A stretch of 54,314 nucleotides of DNA from a virus: the IMG/VR virus record IMGVR_UViG_3300002145_000153, positions 1 to 54,314 of that record; one strand, 5' to 3'. Numbering within the stretch: the first letter of the stretch is position 1; each line of letters begins with the position of its first letter. Of this stretch, positions 13,084-22,331 are shown in pieces. The notes below the pieces were generated by a model. The model saw only the letters and a list, made by a program, of their open reading frames with translations. It did not search any database and had not been told where the DNA came from. The position numbers and the translations under genes were made by a program.

Positions 13084-15576
13084 ATGGAAACATTCTACAC
13101 TAATGTAGTTCAATACGGTAATAAAATTCTCTATCGAGGTATCGATAGAAATATGCCTACTCGTGGTCGAAAAGATTTCTCCCCCACTCTATTCATTAAG
13201 ACAAACAAGAAAACTAAGTATACTTCTTTGTTTGGTGATCATCTCGATTCTATGGAATTTGCAGACATCAATGAGGCAAAGGACTTCATTAAGCAATATT
13301 CTGGGGTAGATAATTTCAATATCTTTGGTAACACAAATTTTGCTTATCAATACATTACTGAAAAGTTTTCTGATGATATTGCATTCGATATCTCCAAGAT
13401 TAATATTCAAACAATCGATATTGAGACAACTTCAGAGAATGGATTTCCTAATGTGAATAATCCTATCGAGGAGATTCTTCTAATCACATTGCAGAATGCT
13501 GATACAAAAGAACTCATTACCTTCGGTACACAATCATATAAAGCAAAGAAAAAGAATCACACTTACATTACATGTTCTAGTGAAAAAGATCTGTACTTCA
13601 GATTTTTAAACTATTGGCAAGAAAACTATCCAGATGTTATCACTGGATGGAATTGCGACACTTTCGATATTCCATATATGGTTAATCGTATTAAAAGAGT
13701 TATGGGTGAGGAAACTGTAAAGAAGCTTTCACCATGGAATATCATCAAAGATAAATCATTCAATCGAAATGGTAAAGAAGTTACATCATTTGAACTAGTT
13801 GGTATTGCCACACTAGATTATCTAGATCTTTACAAGAAGTTTACCTATACGACAAGAGAATCATACAAGTTAGATTATATTGCTAAGGTTGAATTGGGTA
13901 AACAGAAGTTAGAGAATCCTTATGAATCTTTTCGTGACTTTTATACTAAGGGTTGGGAACTTTTTGTTGACTATAACGTAGTAGACGTTGAACTAGTAGA
14001 TGAGTTAGAAGATAGAATGAAACTCATTGAACTGATTATTACTATGGCATATGATGCTAAGTGTAACTTTGTAGATGTTTTCTCTGCGGTGCGAACCTGG
14101 GACTGTATTCTATTCAATCATTTTTGGAAGAAGAATATCGTAGTTCATCAGCGAGATACCACAAGAACAGGTCGGCAGATTGTGGGTGCGTATGTTCAGG
14201 AACCAGTACCAGGAAAGTATGATTGGGTTGTTTCATTTGATGCTACATCATTGTATCCATCTATCATCATGCAGTATAATATGTCTACAGAGACAATTGT
14301 AGAAAATGATGCGAAAGATGTCACCGTAGATGGATTGCTAGAGAAAAAGTATGATACTACAGATCTGATCAATAAAAATTATTGTATGGCAGCGAATGGG
14401 CATATGTTTCGCCGCAACAAACAAGGTTTAATGCCTGAGATTGTTCAAAAGTTATTCGATGATCGACAGAAGTACAAAAAACTAATGCTTACAGCACAGC
14501 AAAAGTATGAAGAATCTAAGGATAAAAAGTATCAGAAAGAGATTGCTAAGTACAATAATTTTCAGATGGCAAGAAAGATTCAACTAAATTCTCTCTTCGG
14601 AGCCTGGGCAAATGAATGGTTCCGTATGTACGATGATAGAATTGCTGAAGGTATTACTATCACTGGTCAGTACATTATTCGTACTGTAGGTGAAGCATTG
14701 AATGTATATCTAAACAAAGTGTGCGGTACAAAGAACTTTAACTATTCATTTTACTCTGATACGGATAGCTGCTATATTACATTAGATCCTCTAGTGCAGA
14801 AGTTTTTCAAAAATCTAAGTAAGGAAAAGATTATTGATGCTCTAGATAAAATTTGTGAAGATAAAATTGTTAAGGCTATCAATGCTGCATGTGTAAAGTT
14901 ATTTGACTACACCAATGGTTTTGATCAGAAGATTTACTTCAAGCGCGAGGCGATCAGTGATCGAGGCATTTGGGTAGCAAAGAAACGCTATGCACTTAAT
15001 GTCTACGACAATGAAGGTGTTAGGTATGCTGAACCTAAGTTAAAAGTAATGGGGTTGGAAATCGTTCGATCATCCACGCCAGAGCCCATTCGCAATGCTT
15101 TAAAAGAAGCAGTCAAAATTGCTCTGACTAAATCAGAAAATGATCTACAATCTTTTATTGAACAATCAGAGCAAGAATTCAGAAAGATGCCCGCTGAACA
15201 GATAGCATTTCCTCGAGGTGTCAATGGAGTAGAAAAGTATAGTTGTCCAAATAACATCTACAAATCAGCAACACCAATGCATGTTAGAGGATCTTTGCTG
15301 TATAATAACTTCATCAAAGTAAATAAATTAGAAAAGAAATATGAGGAGATTCAGGAAGGTGATAAGATTAAGTTCATATATCTTAAAGAGCCTAATCCTC
15401 TAGGTGAAAACTGTATTGCCTTTATGTCTAAGATTCCTGAAGAAATGGCATTGAATAATTTTATAGATTATGATACAATGTATCAGAAGGCATTCATCGA
15501 ACCCATAACAACTATTCTAAATGGTGTTGGTTGGTCAGCAAGACCCCAAGCATCTTTAGAATCACTATTTGCATAG
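13084..15576 (+). CDS. 43: DNA polymerase, family B (T4 gp43-like)
   Basis: The replicative polymerase, 830 aa against about 900 for T4 gp43. The 3'-5' exonuclease site shows DIET at residues 112-115 and a DIPYM motif further on. The polymerase site shows DATSLYPSII starting at residue 386, KIQLNSLFGAW, and YSDTDS with D559 and D561. All catalytic acids are present, so it should be active and proofreading. UvsX and the gp41 helicase follow directly. Confidence 0.97.
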   Translation: METFYTNVVQYGNKILYRGIDRNMPTRGRKDFSPTLFIKTNKKTKYTSLFGDHLDSMEFADINEAKDFIKQYSGVDNFNIFGNTNFAYQYITEKFSDDIAFDISKINIQTIDIETTSENGFPNVNNPIEEILLITLQNADTKELITFGTQSYKAKKKNHTYITCSSEKDLYFRFLNYWQENYPDVITGWNCDTFDIPYMVNRIKRVMGEETVKKLSPWNIIKDKSFNRNGKEVTSFELVGIATLDYLDLYKKFTYTTRESYKLDYIAKVELGKQKLENPYESFRDFYTKGWELFVDYNVVDVELVDELEDRMKLIELIITMAYDAKCNFVDVFSAVRTWDCILFNHFWKKNIVVHQRDTTRTGRQIVGAYVQEPVPGKYDWVVSFDATSLYPSIIMQYNMSTETIVENDAKDVTVDGLLEKKYDTTDLINKNYCMAANGHMFRRNKQGLMPEIVQKLFDDRQKYKKLMLTAQQKYEESKDKKYQKEIAKYNNFQMARKIQLNSLFGAWANEWFRMYDDRIAEGITITGQYIIRTVGEALNVYLNKVCGTKNFNYSFYSDTDSCYITLDPLVQKFFKNLSKEKIIDALDKICEDKIVKAINAACVKLFDYTNGFDQKIYFKREAISDRGIWVAKKRYALNVYDNEGVRYAEPKLKVMGLEIVRSSTPEPIRNALKEAVKIALTKSENDLQSFIEQSEQEFRKMPAEQIAFPRGVNGVEKYSCPNNIYKSATPMHVRGSLLYNNFIKVNKLEKKYEEIQEGDKIKFIYLKEPNPLGENCIAFMSKIPEEMALNNFIDYDTMYQKAFIEPITTILNGVGWSARPQASLESLFA

Positions 15577-15584
15577 GATATAAT

Positions 15585-16490
15585 ATGTCGTTACTAGAAA
15601 AACTTAGAAAAAATTCTACAATCAAAGAAACAGAACTATTATCCGAATCAAAATTCTTTAATGAAAAGGATATGATTCCAACTCCTGTTCCAGTGCTAAA
15701 TGTTGCTTTATCAGGTAGTTTAAATGGTGGTTTAGCTCCTGGCTTGACTGTTTTTGCGGGACCTTCCAAGCACTTCAAAAGTGCTTTCTCATTGTTACTT
15801 GCAAAATCATATCTGAACAAGTACGAAGATGCAGTTGTACTATTTTATGATTCAGAATTTGGTTCTCCTCAATCTTATTTTGAAAGTTTCGGTATTCCTA
15901 CTGACAGAGTTCTACATACACCGATTACTGATATTGAACAACTAAAACATGATTGTATGGCACAATTGAATGATATTGCTCGAAATGATCGAGTTATTAT
16001 TGTTGTTGACTCAATTGGTAATCTAGCTTCAAAGAAAGAAGTTGAGGATGCATTAGAAGGTAAATCAGTTGCGGATATGTCTCGAGCAAAGCAACTTAAA
16101 TCTCTTTTTAGAATGATTACTCCACATCTTACTATCAAGAATATTCCGATGGTTGTAGTCAATCATACTTACAAAGAGATTGGTATGTTTCCGAAAGATG
16201 TTGTTTCTGGTGGTTGTATTGTTGCAGATACTAAGATTAAAACTCCTGAAGGTCTTAAGTTTGTGCAGGACTTTAAGGTGGGGGATAAAGTAATTACTTT
16301 AAGTGGAGAAAAGTCTGTAACACATGTATGGAATCCTGAGACTTTAGAAAATGGAACACCTGAATGTTTTGAAATAGAATTTGAAGATGGATATAAAGTA
16401 GTATGCTCTGACAAACATAAGTTTCGTATTTCTGATAAATGGGTTGAGGCAAAAGATTTAACTGTAGGCATGGAGTGTGAAACCATGTAA
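15585..16490 (+). CDS. uvsX: UvsX recombinase N-terminal part with N-terminal half of a split intein
   Basis: ATG at 15585 follows an AGGAT site. Residues 1-210 are UvsX, a RecA-type strand-exchange ATPase, with Walker A GPSKHFKS (59-66) and Walker B IVVDS (D142). At Cys211 an intein begins (CIVADTKIKTPEG). It has a block B-like SDKHKF, and the frame ends 91 residues into the intein. The other half, with the intein C-terminus and UvsX C-terminus, is at 17255-17788. The break falls at the conserved SGG|TG position of UvsX. Trans-splicing would restore a protein of about 348 aa. Confidence 0.92.
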   Translation: MSLLEKLRKNSTIKETELLSESKFFNEKDMIPTPVPVLNVALSGSLNGGLAPGLTVFAGPSKHFKSAFSLLLAKSYLNKYEDAVVLFYDSEFGSPQSYFESFGIPTDRVLHTPITDIEQLKHDCMAQLNDIARNDRVIIVVDSIGNLASKKEVEDALEGKSVADMSRAKQLKSLFRMITPHLTIKNIPMVVVNHTYKEIGMFPKDVVSGGCIVADTKIKTPEGLKFVQDFKVGDKVITLSGEKSVTHVWNPETLENGTPECFEIEFEDGYKVVCSDKHKFRISDKWVEAKDLTVGMECETM

Positions 16491-16553
16491 ATCAGCACAA
16501 TACTAGAGATTTCCTTTTTAATATATATTATTATGCCGATAAAGGAGATTTCT

Positions 16554-17258
16554 ATGAATTATATAAAGCATTATAATCTTTTAATTGAAAAACGAAAAAC
16601 TAATCCAATTAATAATGAGTATACAGAACTTCATCATATAGTACCTAAATGTATGGGAGGAACTGATGAAAAAAATAATTTAGTTAGACTTACTGCGAGA
16701 GAACATTATATTGCACATGCTTTATTATATAAGCATTATCGCACTTCAAAATTAGCGCATGCTTGGTTTAGTATGACAAGATGTGATCCCAACCAAGAAA
16801 GATTTTTTACATCTAGACAACATGAAACTGCAAAAAAAGCACATATTAAAGTATTAAAAGAATCTATGATAGGGGAAAACAATCCTTTCTTTGGAAAAAC
16901 TCAAAGTGAGGAAACTAAACTTGCTATATCTGAAAAGGTTAAAACTTGGTATCGTGAAGTTGGCAAAACTAAAGAACAAATTCAAAACTGGATTGATAAA
17001 GTAGCTTCAAAACCTGCGAGTGAAAAACAAAAACAAACTGTAAGCCGTTTATCTAAAAATAAAGTTATGCTTAAACATATTATAACAGGTGAGGTTAAAA
17101 AAGTTGATAAAAAAGACTTACATCTGTATAATAGGCAAGAATGGAAAAATCCTTCAGCTATAAAGCAAAGAAGAGATATTTGCATATATTGTGGTAAAGA
17201 AAGTGTTGCGGGTAATATTAAAAGATGGCACAATAACAATTGTAAGGAAAAACCATGA
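16554..17258 (+). CDS. HNH homing endonuclease between split-intein halves
   Basis: ATG at 16554 follows AAAGGAG. Near the N-terminus is ELHHIVPKCMGG with a downstream N-LV-L and H (about residues 30-60), an HNH nuclease core. Near 110 lies GENNPFFGKTQSEETKLAIS, a NUMOD3-type DNA-binding repeat. A late C-x2-C / H-C tail could bind zinc. It is a free-standing gene, not fused to the intein, and its stop overlaps the intein C-half start (ATGA). It presumably spreads the split intein by cutting intein-free uvsX. Confidence 0.9.
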   Translation: MNYIKHYNLLIEKRKTNPINNEYTELHHIVPKCMGGTDEKNNLVRLTAREHYIAHALLYKHYRTSKLAHAWFSMTRCDPNQERFFTSRQHETAKKAHIKVLKESMIGENNPFFGKTQSEETKLAISEKVKTWYREVGKTKEQIQNWIDKVASKPASEKQKQTVSRLSKNKVMLKHIITGEVKKVDKKDLHLYNRQEWKNPSAIKQRRDICIYCGKESVAGNIKRWHNNNCKEKP

Positions 17259-17788
17259 AAGTAAAAAACATAAAACGTGTTGGGAAAAAACCTGTATATG
17301 ATTTATCAGTAAATTCTGATATTTATGATGACCAACATTATGTACTTGAAAATGGAATTATAACTCATAACACTGGTGTATACTATTCTGCTGACAATAT
17401 CTACATTATTGGTCGTCAACAAGAGAAAGATGGTACTGAACTGACTGGATATAATTTCATCATCAATGTAGAAAAGTCTCGTTATGTTCGTGAAAAGTCT
17501 AAGATTCCTGTTTCTGTTTCATTTGAAGGTGGAATTAGTAAGTGGTCTGGTTTACTTGATATTGCTCTAGATGGTGGTTTCGTAGTTAAGCCTAGTAATG
17601 GATGGTATCAAAAGAAAGATGAAACTACAAAATATCGTCTAAAAGATACAAACACTAAGGAATTTTGGCAATCTATCATTGAATCTGAAGAATTTAACGA
17701 CTATATTGAAAAGAAATATCGTATCTCTGGTGTTATGAGTAGTGATATCACTGATGCAGATATCGCTGAGGAGTATGAAGATGCATAA
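17255..17788 (+). CDS. uvsX: Intein C-terminal half plus UvsX C-terminal part
   Basis: Residues 1-39 are an intein C-half ending in GIITHN, with the catalytic Asn at 39. Thr40 is the +1 extein residue. From TGVYYSADNIYIIGRQQ on, the sequence is UvsX: YNFIINVEKSRYVREKSKIP and a GGFVVKP stretch. The C-terminus is acidic. Start and stop overlaps with the endonuclease and the next gene indicate coupled translation. It is useful only after trans-splicing with the product at 15585. Confidence 0.92.
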   Translation: MKVKNIKRVGKKPVYDLSVNSDIYDDQHYVLENGIITHNTGVYYSADNIYIIGRQQEKDGTELTGYNFIINVEKSRYVREKSKIPVSVSFEGGISKWSGLLDIALDGGFVVKPSNGWYQKKDETTKYRLKDTNTKEFWQSIIESEEFNDYIEKKYRISGVMSSDITDADIAEEYEDA

Positions 17789-18071
17789 TTCACTATACAA
17801 AGTATGGACAAAGGATATCAAAGGAGAGAATCATTGGGGGTTTGAGATTCTGCAAGGTAAATTTAAGAATACTATTGTTGAGGTTTCTGAACTTAAATTT
17901 GATGAAAAAGATGAGGGACTTCTTCAAGCAGACTTTCATTTTATCAATGTTCCTGATACAATGACGGCAGATGATCTAAAAACACCAGAGTTTGATATTG
18001 TAATAGAAGATGTTATTTGTGACATTTTGCAGTGTGCAGTAGAGAATGCTAAAAAGGAACAAAACGAGTGA
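17781..18071 (+). CDS. Conserved small phage protein, 96 aa
   Basis: ATG at 17781 is chosen because GAGGAG lies 8 nt upstream; it overlaps the uvsX stop. The product (YKVWTKDIKGENHWGFEILQGKF) is acidic and beta-rich. It sits between uvsX and helicase gp41, the place of gene 40 in T4, but I see no clear likeness to gp40. Function unknown. Confidence 0.7.
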   Translation: MHNSLYKVWTKDIKGENHWGFEILQGKFKNTIVEVSELKFDEKDEGLLQADFHFINVPDTMTADDLKTPEFDIVIEDVICDILQCAVENAKKEQNE

Positions 18072-19444
18072 CAATTGAGCATACAATTTTATCTAATCTA
18101 GTACATAATGAAAATTATATGAGAAAGGTTTTTCCCTTTCTCAAGTACGAGTACTTCACAGAGATTAAGACAAAGATTCTCTTTGAAAAGATTCAAGAGT
18201 TTATTAGTAAGTACAATACTCTTCCATCTAAAGAAGCTCTAGAGATTAATGTACACAATGATAAGAATGTATCTGAGGATCTGTTTTCTGATGTAATGAA
18301 CTATATTACTTCACTAGATTTATCTGATTCAAACATTGAGTGGCTAGTTGATGAAACAGAAAAGTTTTGTAAGGATCGTGCTGTATATAATGCAATTGTA
18401 GATTCAATTGGTATCATTGATGGACGAAACAAACTAAAATCTAAGGATGGTATTCCTGCTTTATTGCAGGAAGCATTGAGCGTTTCTTTTGATACTTCTA
18501 TTGGTCATGACTATATCGATGATGCTTTGAATCGTTATGAGTTTTACAATCGAAAGGAAGAAAGAATTCCTTTCGATCTAGATTACTTTAACAAGATCAC
18601 GAATGGTGGATTACCAGGAAAAAGTTTGACAATCGTTTTGGCGGGAACTGGAGTTGGAAAGAGTCTTTGGCTTTGCCATGTTGCTGCTTCATATCTAGAA
18701 CAAGGTAAGAATGTTCTCTATATTACATTAGAAATGGCTGAAGAAAGAATCGCAGAACGTATTGATGCTAATCTAATGAATATTGATATTCATCAACTCA
18801 AAGATCTACCTAGAGAGACGTTTGAATCTCGCGTAAAAAAGATTCAAAATAAAACTCAGGGTAAGTTGATCATTAAAGAATATCCTACTGCGTCAGCACA
18901 TTCAGGACACTTTAAAACTCTTTTAAATGAGTTGTCACTGAAACGAAAGTTTAAACCTGATGCTATCTTTATCGACTATCTAAACATATGTTCTAGCGCT
19001 CGATATAAAGCTGGATCAAATGTAAACACTTATATGGTAGTAAAGGCAATTGCAGAGGAACTAAGAGGACTAGCAGTTGAATACAATGTTCCTATTCTTT
19101 CTGCAACACAAACTACTCGATCTGGTTATGGAAACACTGATGTTGAACTTACAGATACATCAGAGAGTTTTGGATTACCTGCAACCGCTGACTTTATGTT
19201 TGCTCTAATCTCTACAGAAGATCTAGAGAAGATGGGGCAACTTATGGTTAAACAATTGAAGAATCGTTATAATGATCCTTCACTGTACAAGAGATTTCTT
19301 ATCGGTGTGCAGAGATCAAAGATGAAGTTATATGATCTAGAGGAAACGGCACAGCAAAACATCTCTGATTCTGGACACGCAGATGATACTGATAATTCTA
19401 TGAACAGAAAATTCAAAAAGGACTTCTCTAACATTAAAGTATAA
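18068..19444 (+). CDS. 41: Replicative DNA helicase, DnaB family (gp41-like)
   Basis: It starts with GTG in a GTGA overlap with the previous stop. Length 458 aa, close to T4 gp41 at 475. The RecA-type core has Walker A AGTGVGKS (192-199), a Walker B region FIDYLNIC and a conserved SATQTTRSGYG arginine-finger region. It unwinds the lagging strand and would work with the primase encoded at 32006. Confidence 0.95.
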   Translation: MTIEHTILSNLVHNENYMRKVFPFLKYEYFTEIKTKILFEKIQEFISKYNTLPSKEALEINVHNDKNVSEDLFSDVMNYITSLDLSDSNIEWLVDETEKFCKDRAVYNAIVDSIGIIDGRNKLKSKDGIPALLQEALSVSFDTSIGHDYIDDALNRYEFYNRKEERIPFDLDYFNKITNGGLPGKSLTIVLAGTGVGKSLWLCHVAASYLEQGKNVLYITLEMAEERIAERIDANLMNIDIHQLKDLPRETFESRVKKIQNKTQGKLIIKEYPTASAHSGHFKTLLNELSLKRKFKPDAIFIDYLNICSSARYKAGSNVNTYMVVKAIAEELRGLAVEYNVPILSATQTTRSGYGNTDVELTDTSESFGLPATADFMFALISTEDLEKMGQLMVKQLKNRYNDPSLYKRFLIGVQRSKMKLYDLEETAQQNISDSGHADDTDNSMNRKFKKDFSNIKV

Positions 19445-19447
19445 ATA
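19440..19447 (+). promoter_or_regulatory. T4-type late promoter, TATAAATA
   Basis: An exact TATAAATA overlaps the helicase stop and lies 27 nt before the next gene. This is the -10-only late promoter sequence of T4-like phages. Confidence 0.55.
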
Positions 19448-19473
19448 CATTGTCAGGAACTTAAGGAGGCATT

Positions 19474-20127
19474 ATGTATCTAGGATCCAAGATATGGAGA
19501 AGATTAAATAAGCATTCCGACAAGTTGAATGGACTATTAACTCACAAACAGTTGCAGGAAGAAGTACAGAAACTACTAAAACCGTTCGGTGCTAAAGTAG
19601 AGATCAAGCAACAAGAAATGAAAACTAAAAAATTCTGTATTGTGGGTGGTGAATTTACACCAGGAGTAGTTAGAACTCCTATAACAATTTTTCTCCACGT
19701 AGATTCTAACAAGTCACAAATATACATCAGTAAACAAAAATTGCGAGACTTTTTATTTGTTTTGAGTCAAACTCTACAGCATGAATTAGTACATAAGTAC
19801 CAATATCAACGTAGTGGAAATCAACGTTTTTATACCACAACATATTATTATACTATGGGTGCTGCTAAAAGCGGTTGCCGTGACATGGAGTATCTTGCAA
19901 TGGTTGAAGAAGTAGATGCATATGCACATGATCTGGCTATGGAGATTCGATATCACTATTCTGAGTTAGATCCCAAATATGTCTTAAAAAATCTAAATAA
20001 CTTTAATGAGTTAACTACATGGGGGATATATAGAAAGGTATTCAGAAAAACACGTTGGAAACATGTTCGCAATGAGTTATTAAAGAAGACCTACAAATGG
20101 CTTCCATACGTGCAGGAAAAGTTCTAA
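19474..20127 (+). CDS. Putative zinc metallopeptidase-like protein (HELVH)
   Basis: ATG follows AAGGAGG. Residues around 101-110 read LQHELVHKYQYQ, the HExxH zinc site of gluzincin and SprT-type proteins. A downstream EEVDAYAHDLAMEI with Glu could supply the third ligand. It is 217 aa, cytosolic and basic. I recall similar HELIHQYQ proteins in T4-like phages without a proven substrate. Confidence 0.75.
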   Translation: MYLGSKIWRRLNKHSDKLNGLLTHKQLQEEVQKLLKPFGAKVEIKQQEMKTKKFCIVGGEFTPGVVRTPITIFLHVDSNKSQIYISKQKLRDFLFVLSQTLQHELVHKYQYQRSGNQRFYTTTYYYTMGAAKSGCRDMEYLAMVEEVDAYAHDLAMEIRYHYSELDPKYVLKNLNNFNELTTWGIYRKVFRKTRWKHVRNELLKKTYKWLPYVQEKF

Positions 20128-20150
20128 GTAAATCAATGGTTTAACTGGGC

Positions 20151-20178
20151 TTGACATTTAGTTTAGAACCTGTATAAT
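20151..20178 (+). promoter_or_regulatory. Early promoter, 16-bp-spacer family
   Basis: TTGACA 20151-20156 and TATAAT 20173-20178, 16-nt spacer with TG before the -10. It is preceded by a half copy of the AATCAATG repeat. Confidence 0.88.
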
Positions 20179-20199
20179 ATCGTTAGAAATTGAGGAGCA

Positions 20200-20382
20200 A
20201 TGATGAGAAAAGTACTGTTTTCAGCTGCAAGCGAAGGTATTCTTGTTTCGGTGATTGATCGTGTATCTACGACAATCGAAAAAGTTGTTTACAAAGGGTT
20301 CTTTCTATCATATAATGACGCGGTGATGTTTTTGCGTGAGTACAATTTGACTACCAATAAACACTTTACTTTTATCAAGTAA
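20200..20382 (+). CDS. Hypothetical early protein, 60 aa
   Basis: GAGGAG is followed by ATGATG; the second ATG at 20203 is equally possible. The product is a small alpha/beta protein with no motif I recognise. It is directly behind an early promoter and 4 nt before the next gene, so it is probably made soon after infection. Confidence 0.6.
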   Translation: MMRKVLFSAASEGILVSVIDRVSTTIEKVVYKGFFLSYNDAVMFLREYNLTTNKHFTFIK

Positions 20383-20386
20383 ATCA

Positions 20387-20803
20387 ATGCAATCTATACC
20401 TATGGTTGGTTCTGAGGTAGTTGTTGTCACTAAATTTCCCGAGAGCTACTTGTTTTCTAAGGAAAAATTTAGATACGATACTTTTCGTGGTGTTGTAATC
20501 AGCTCTGAGCGCTGGTTGCAACCCCATGAATTTAATGTAAAAACTGGTAATCCTCGGTATCCAGTGTCTACTATCTCATTGAAAAATGTGGATAAAATCA
20601 CATATCTAAGTGGTTCTAGCCGTGAGATTTCTACAGATTCTAATACAAGACAATTTAAAGTTCTAAGTAAATCAACGAGTAAGACGTATATTGTCACCGT
20701 TATTGGTACTAAAGTTACTTGTAACTGTACGGGGTACACTTTCCGTCGGGCATGTAAACACTCAGATGGTGTTGCACGAAAAATCGGGCTAAAAAAGGCT
20801 TGA
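20387..20803 (+). CDS. SWIM-type zinc-finger protein, 138 aa
   Basis: The last 40 residues contain VTCNCTGYTFRRACKHSDG, a C-x-C-x8-C-x-H pattern typical of SWIM zinc fingers that bind DNA or protein. The N-terminal part (VGSEVVVVTKFPE) is beta-rich. I recall this small SWIM protein from early regions of several phages. Function unknown. Confidence 0.8.
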   Translation: MQSIPMVGSEVVVVTKFPESYLFSKEKFRYDTFRGVVISSERWLQPHEFNVKTGNPRYPVSTISLKNVDKITYLSGSSREISTDSNTRQFKVLSKSTSKTYIVTVIGTKVTCNCTGYTFRRACKHSDGVARKIGLKKA

Positions 20804-20827
20804 CAATTAGTTCAGAACCTGTATAAT
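20800..20827 (+). promoter_or_regulatory. Early promoter, 16-bp-spacer family
   Basis: TTGACA 20800-20805 and TATAAT 20822-20827. The -35 box overlaps the stop codon of the SWIM protein gene. Confidence 0.88.
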
Positions 20828-20861
20828 GTGGTTATAGTGATTGACAACGTGAGGATATAGT

Positions 20862-21122
20862 ATGAATATTATACCTGTAGACATTCCTGGATCGCACCGC
20901 ACTGGTACTTTAACTGGATATAGTGCGAAAGAGATCGCTAAGATTCTGGGGTTTCGTGCTAACGTTCCAGATGATCCCGATAAGGTCAGTCATAGTTGGG
21001 GATTCCTAGCAGATGGTCGTCAATGTGGCATCTGGAGCTACAAGGGTAGCGAACATTATAACAGTTTCAGTACTTATGGTCCTCAAGAAATCTTTTATCA
21101 ACTGTTTCCTGCTAAAATTTAA
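20862..21122 (+). CDS. Conserved phage protein, 86 aa
   Basis: It begins with ATG after GTGAGGATATAGT. YSAKEIAKILGF and HSWGFLADGRQCGIWSYKGS are stretches I recall from a recurrent phage family without known function. It is the first gene of an overlapping early operon reaching to 22583. Confidence 0.72.
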   Translation: MNIIPVDIPGSHRTGTLTGYSAKEIAKILGFRANVPDDPDKVSHSWGFLADGRQCGIWSYKGSEHYNSFSTYGPQEIFYQLFPAKI

Positions 21123-21124
21123 TT

Positions 21125-21385
21125 ATGATTGACATGTCTAAAATTGAAAAGGTCGAAAAAGAAGCAGATGCTCATAGTATGATTTTCTCCACACTAGAGC
21201 ATAGTAGAAAGACGCTGTTTCGTAAAAAGTTTGCTGAATTGCTGATCAAAGAGTGTATTCAAGAACTGCGCTCTATTGAAAAAGAAGCTGATCGAGCCTA
21301 TGAGGCAGGAGAAGTTTCGGGGCGGCAAGTATTCAATGGTCATGATTTTGCTGAAATTTTGGAAGAGCGATTCGGTCTGAAATAA
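21125..21385 (+). CDS. Hypothetical helical protein, 86 aa
   Basis: The product is charged and predicted all-helical, with no motif recognised. It overlaps the next ATG by one base. Start choice between 21125 and the ATG four codons later is open; no strong ribosome-binding site distinguishes them. Confidence 0.62.
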   Translation: MIDMSKIEKVEKEADAHSMIFSTLEHSRKTLFRKKFAELLIKECIQELRSIEKEADRAYEAGEVSGRQVFNGHDFAEILEERFGLK

Positions 21386-21699
21386 TGCCTAAATCTCGAC
21401 AGAATATAACTGCAGTGATCTATGATAAACGTGGTCGTGTTTTGTCAATTGGAAAGAATCAATATCTAAAAACCCATCCACTACAAGCTAAACATGCTCA
21501 TGCAGTTGGTCAGCATGAAAGAATGTTTCTGCATGCGGAAATTCATGCAATAGTACGGTGCAAACAATTACACAAGGCGTATAAAATACTGGTATCTCGT
21601 TGGGATAGAAAAGGTAATCCGATGCTAGCAAAACCTTGTATAATTTGCCAGAGTGCTATCAAAGCAGCTGGTATCAAAATAGTGGAGCATACCGTATGA
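21385..21699 (+). CDS. Small cytidine/dCMP deaminase-fold protein, 104 aa
   Basis: It has both zinc motifs of the deaminase fold: HAEIHAI (about residues 51-57) and PCIICQ (about 84-89). At 104 aa it is shorter than the dCMP deaminase encoded at 8977 and has a different N-terminus (TAVIYDKRGRVLSIG). The substrate could be a free nucleoside or an RNA or DNA base. It lies in a tightly overlapping early operon. Confidence 0.75.
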   Translation: MPKSRQNITAVIYDKRGRVLSIGKNQYLKTHPLQAKHAHAVGQHERMFLHAEIHAIVRCKQLHKAYKILVSRWDRKGNPMLAKPCIICQSAIKAAGIKIVEHTV

Positions 21700-21926
21700 C
21701 TCTAGAAGAAGCCATCAAGATTAAGGATTCGCTGCTGGAGCTTTCTCCTAGTGTGGAAGATTTCAGCTGGGGACCAAGTTGGGAATTTGCTCAGAAACGT
21801 CGTAAAGAAGCATTGAAAATTATTCAGTCTGAGATTAAAAGGATCCAAAATGAACAAATATCAGAGAATTCTTCAGCTAGAAAAAGAAATAGCGCAAAAG
21901 AAAAAAGAACTAAAGCAACTTCTTAA
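21696..21926 (+). CDS. Hypothetical protein, 76 aa
   Basis: ATG at 21696 overlaps the deaminase stop (ATGA). The first 50 residues (MTLEEAIKIKDSLLEL) form a likely helical domain. The last 25 overlap the next gene in another frame and are low complexity, so the end of this gene may be an accident of a frameshift. Confidence 0.55.
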   Translation: MTLEEAIKIKDSLLELSPSVEDFSWGPSWEFAQKRRKEALKIIQSEIKRIQNEQISENSSARKRNSAKEKRTKATS

Positions 21927-22122
21927 CACAAAAGAGCACGTCAAAAGAGGTGATAAAGTAATTATTCTTAGAGAATATGAATGGATATGTTCTAAAGGAT
22001 CTGTTATGATAGTAGATGAGATTGCAGAAGGGCGTATCTACTGTACTGCAAGAGGACATAAAAGTGAAGGTGTATATTGGATCGGCGATGGTGATTATGT
22101 AAAGGTGCCTGATAATGAGTAA
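21850..22122 (+). CDS. Coiled-coil plus SH3-like small protein, 90 aa
   Basis: ATG follows AAAAGGATCCAAA. Residues 1-30 are a short coiled coil rich in Lys and Gln. Residues 32-88 (RGDKVIILREYEWICSKGS) look like a small beta-barrel. It overlaps the previous gene by 77 nt and the next by 8 nt. Confidence 0.62.
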   Translation: MNKYQRILQLEKEIAQKKKELKQLLNTKEHVKRGDKVIILREYEWICSKGSVMIVDEIAEGRIYCTARGHKSEGVYWIGDGDYVKVPDNE

Positions 22123-22330
22123 ATGTAAATTTAGTTTTCACAAAAAAGATCTCAAGAAAATTATGGAGATCATGGAGCATTTTGAAGAAGATACTGTAAC
22201 ATTGAGTGTTGATCAGAGTTCTGGTATAGGTTGTAATATTACTTGTGAAGTAGACTATCATGACTTAGGTCTTAAACATTCTGACAAAGCTACTGTAGTT
22301 ATTCCTATTTCAGACGAGGAGGATTGGTAA
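22115..22330 (+). CDS. Hypothetical protein, 71 aa
   Basis: It begins inside the previous gene. The product is acidic, with a beta-rich second half ending in SDEEDW. I see no known motif. It is part of the early operon. Confidence 0.6.
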   Translation: MSKCKFSFHKKDLKKIMEIMEHFEEDTVTLSVDQSSGIGCNITCEVDYHDLGLKHSDKATVVIPISDEEDW

Positions 22331-22331
22331 T

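Noticed and set aside
13189-13410. Minus-strand reading frames opposite the polymerase and other long genes
   Set aside because: They are shadows of well-identified plus-strand genes, with no ribosome-binding sites or recognisable products.
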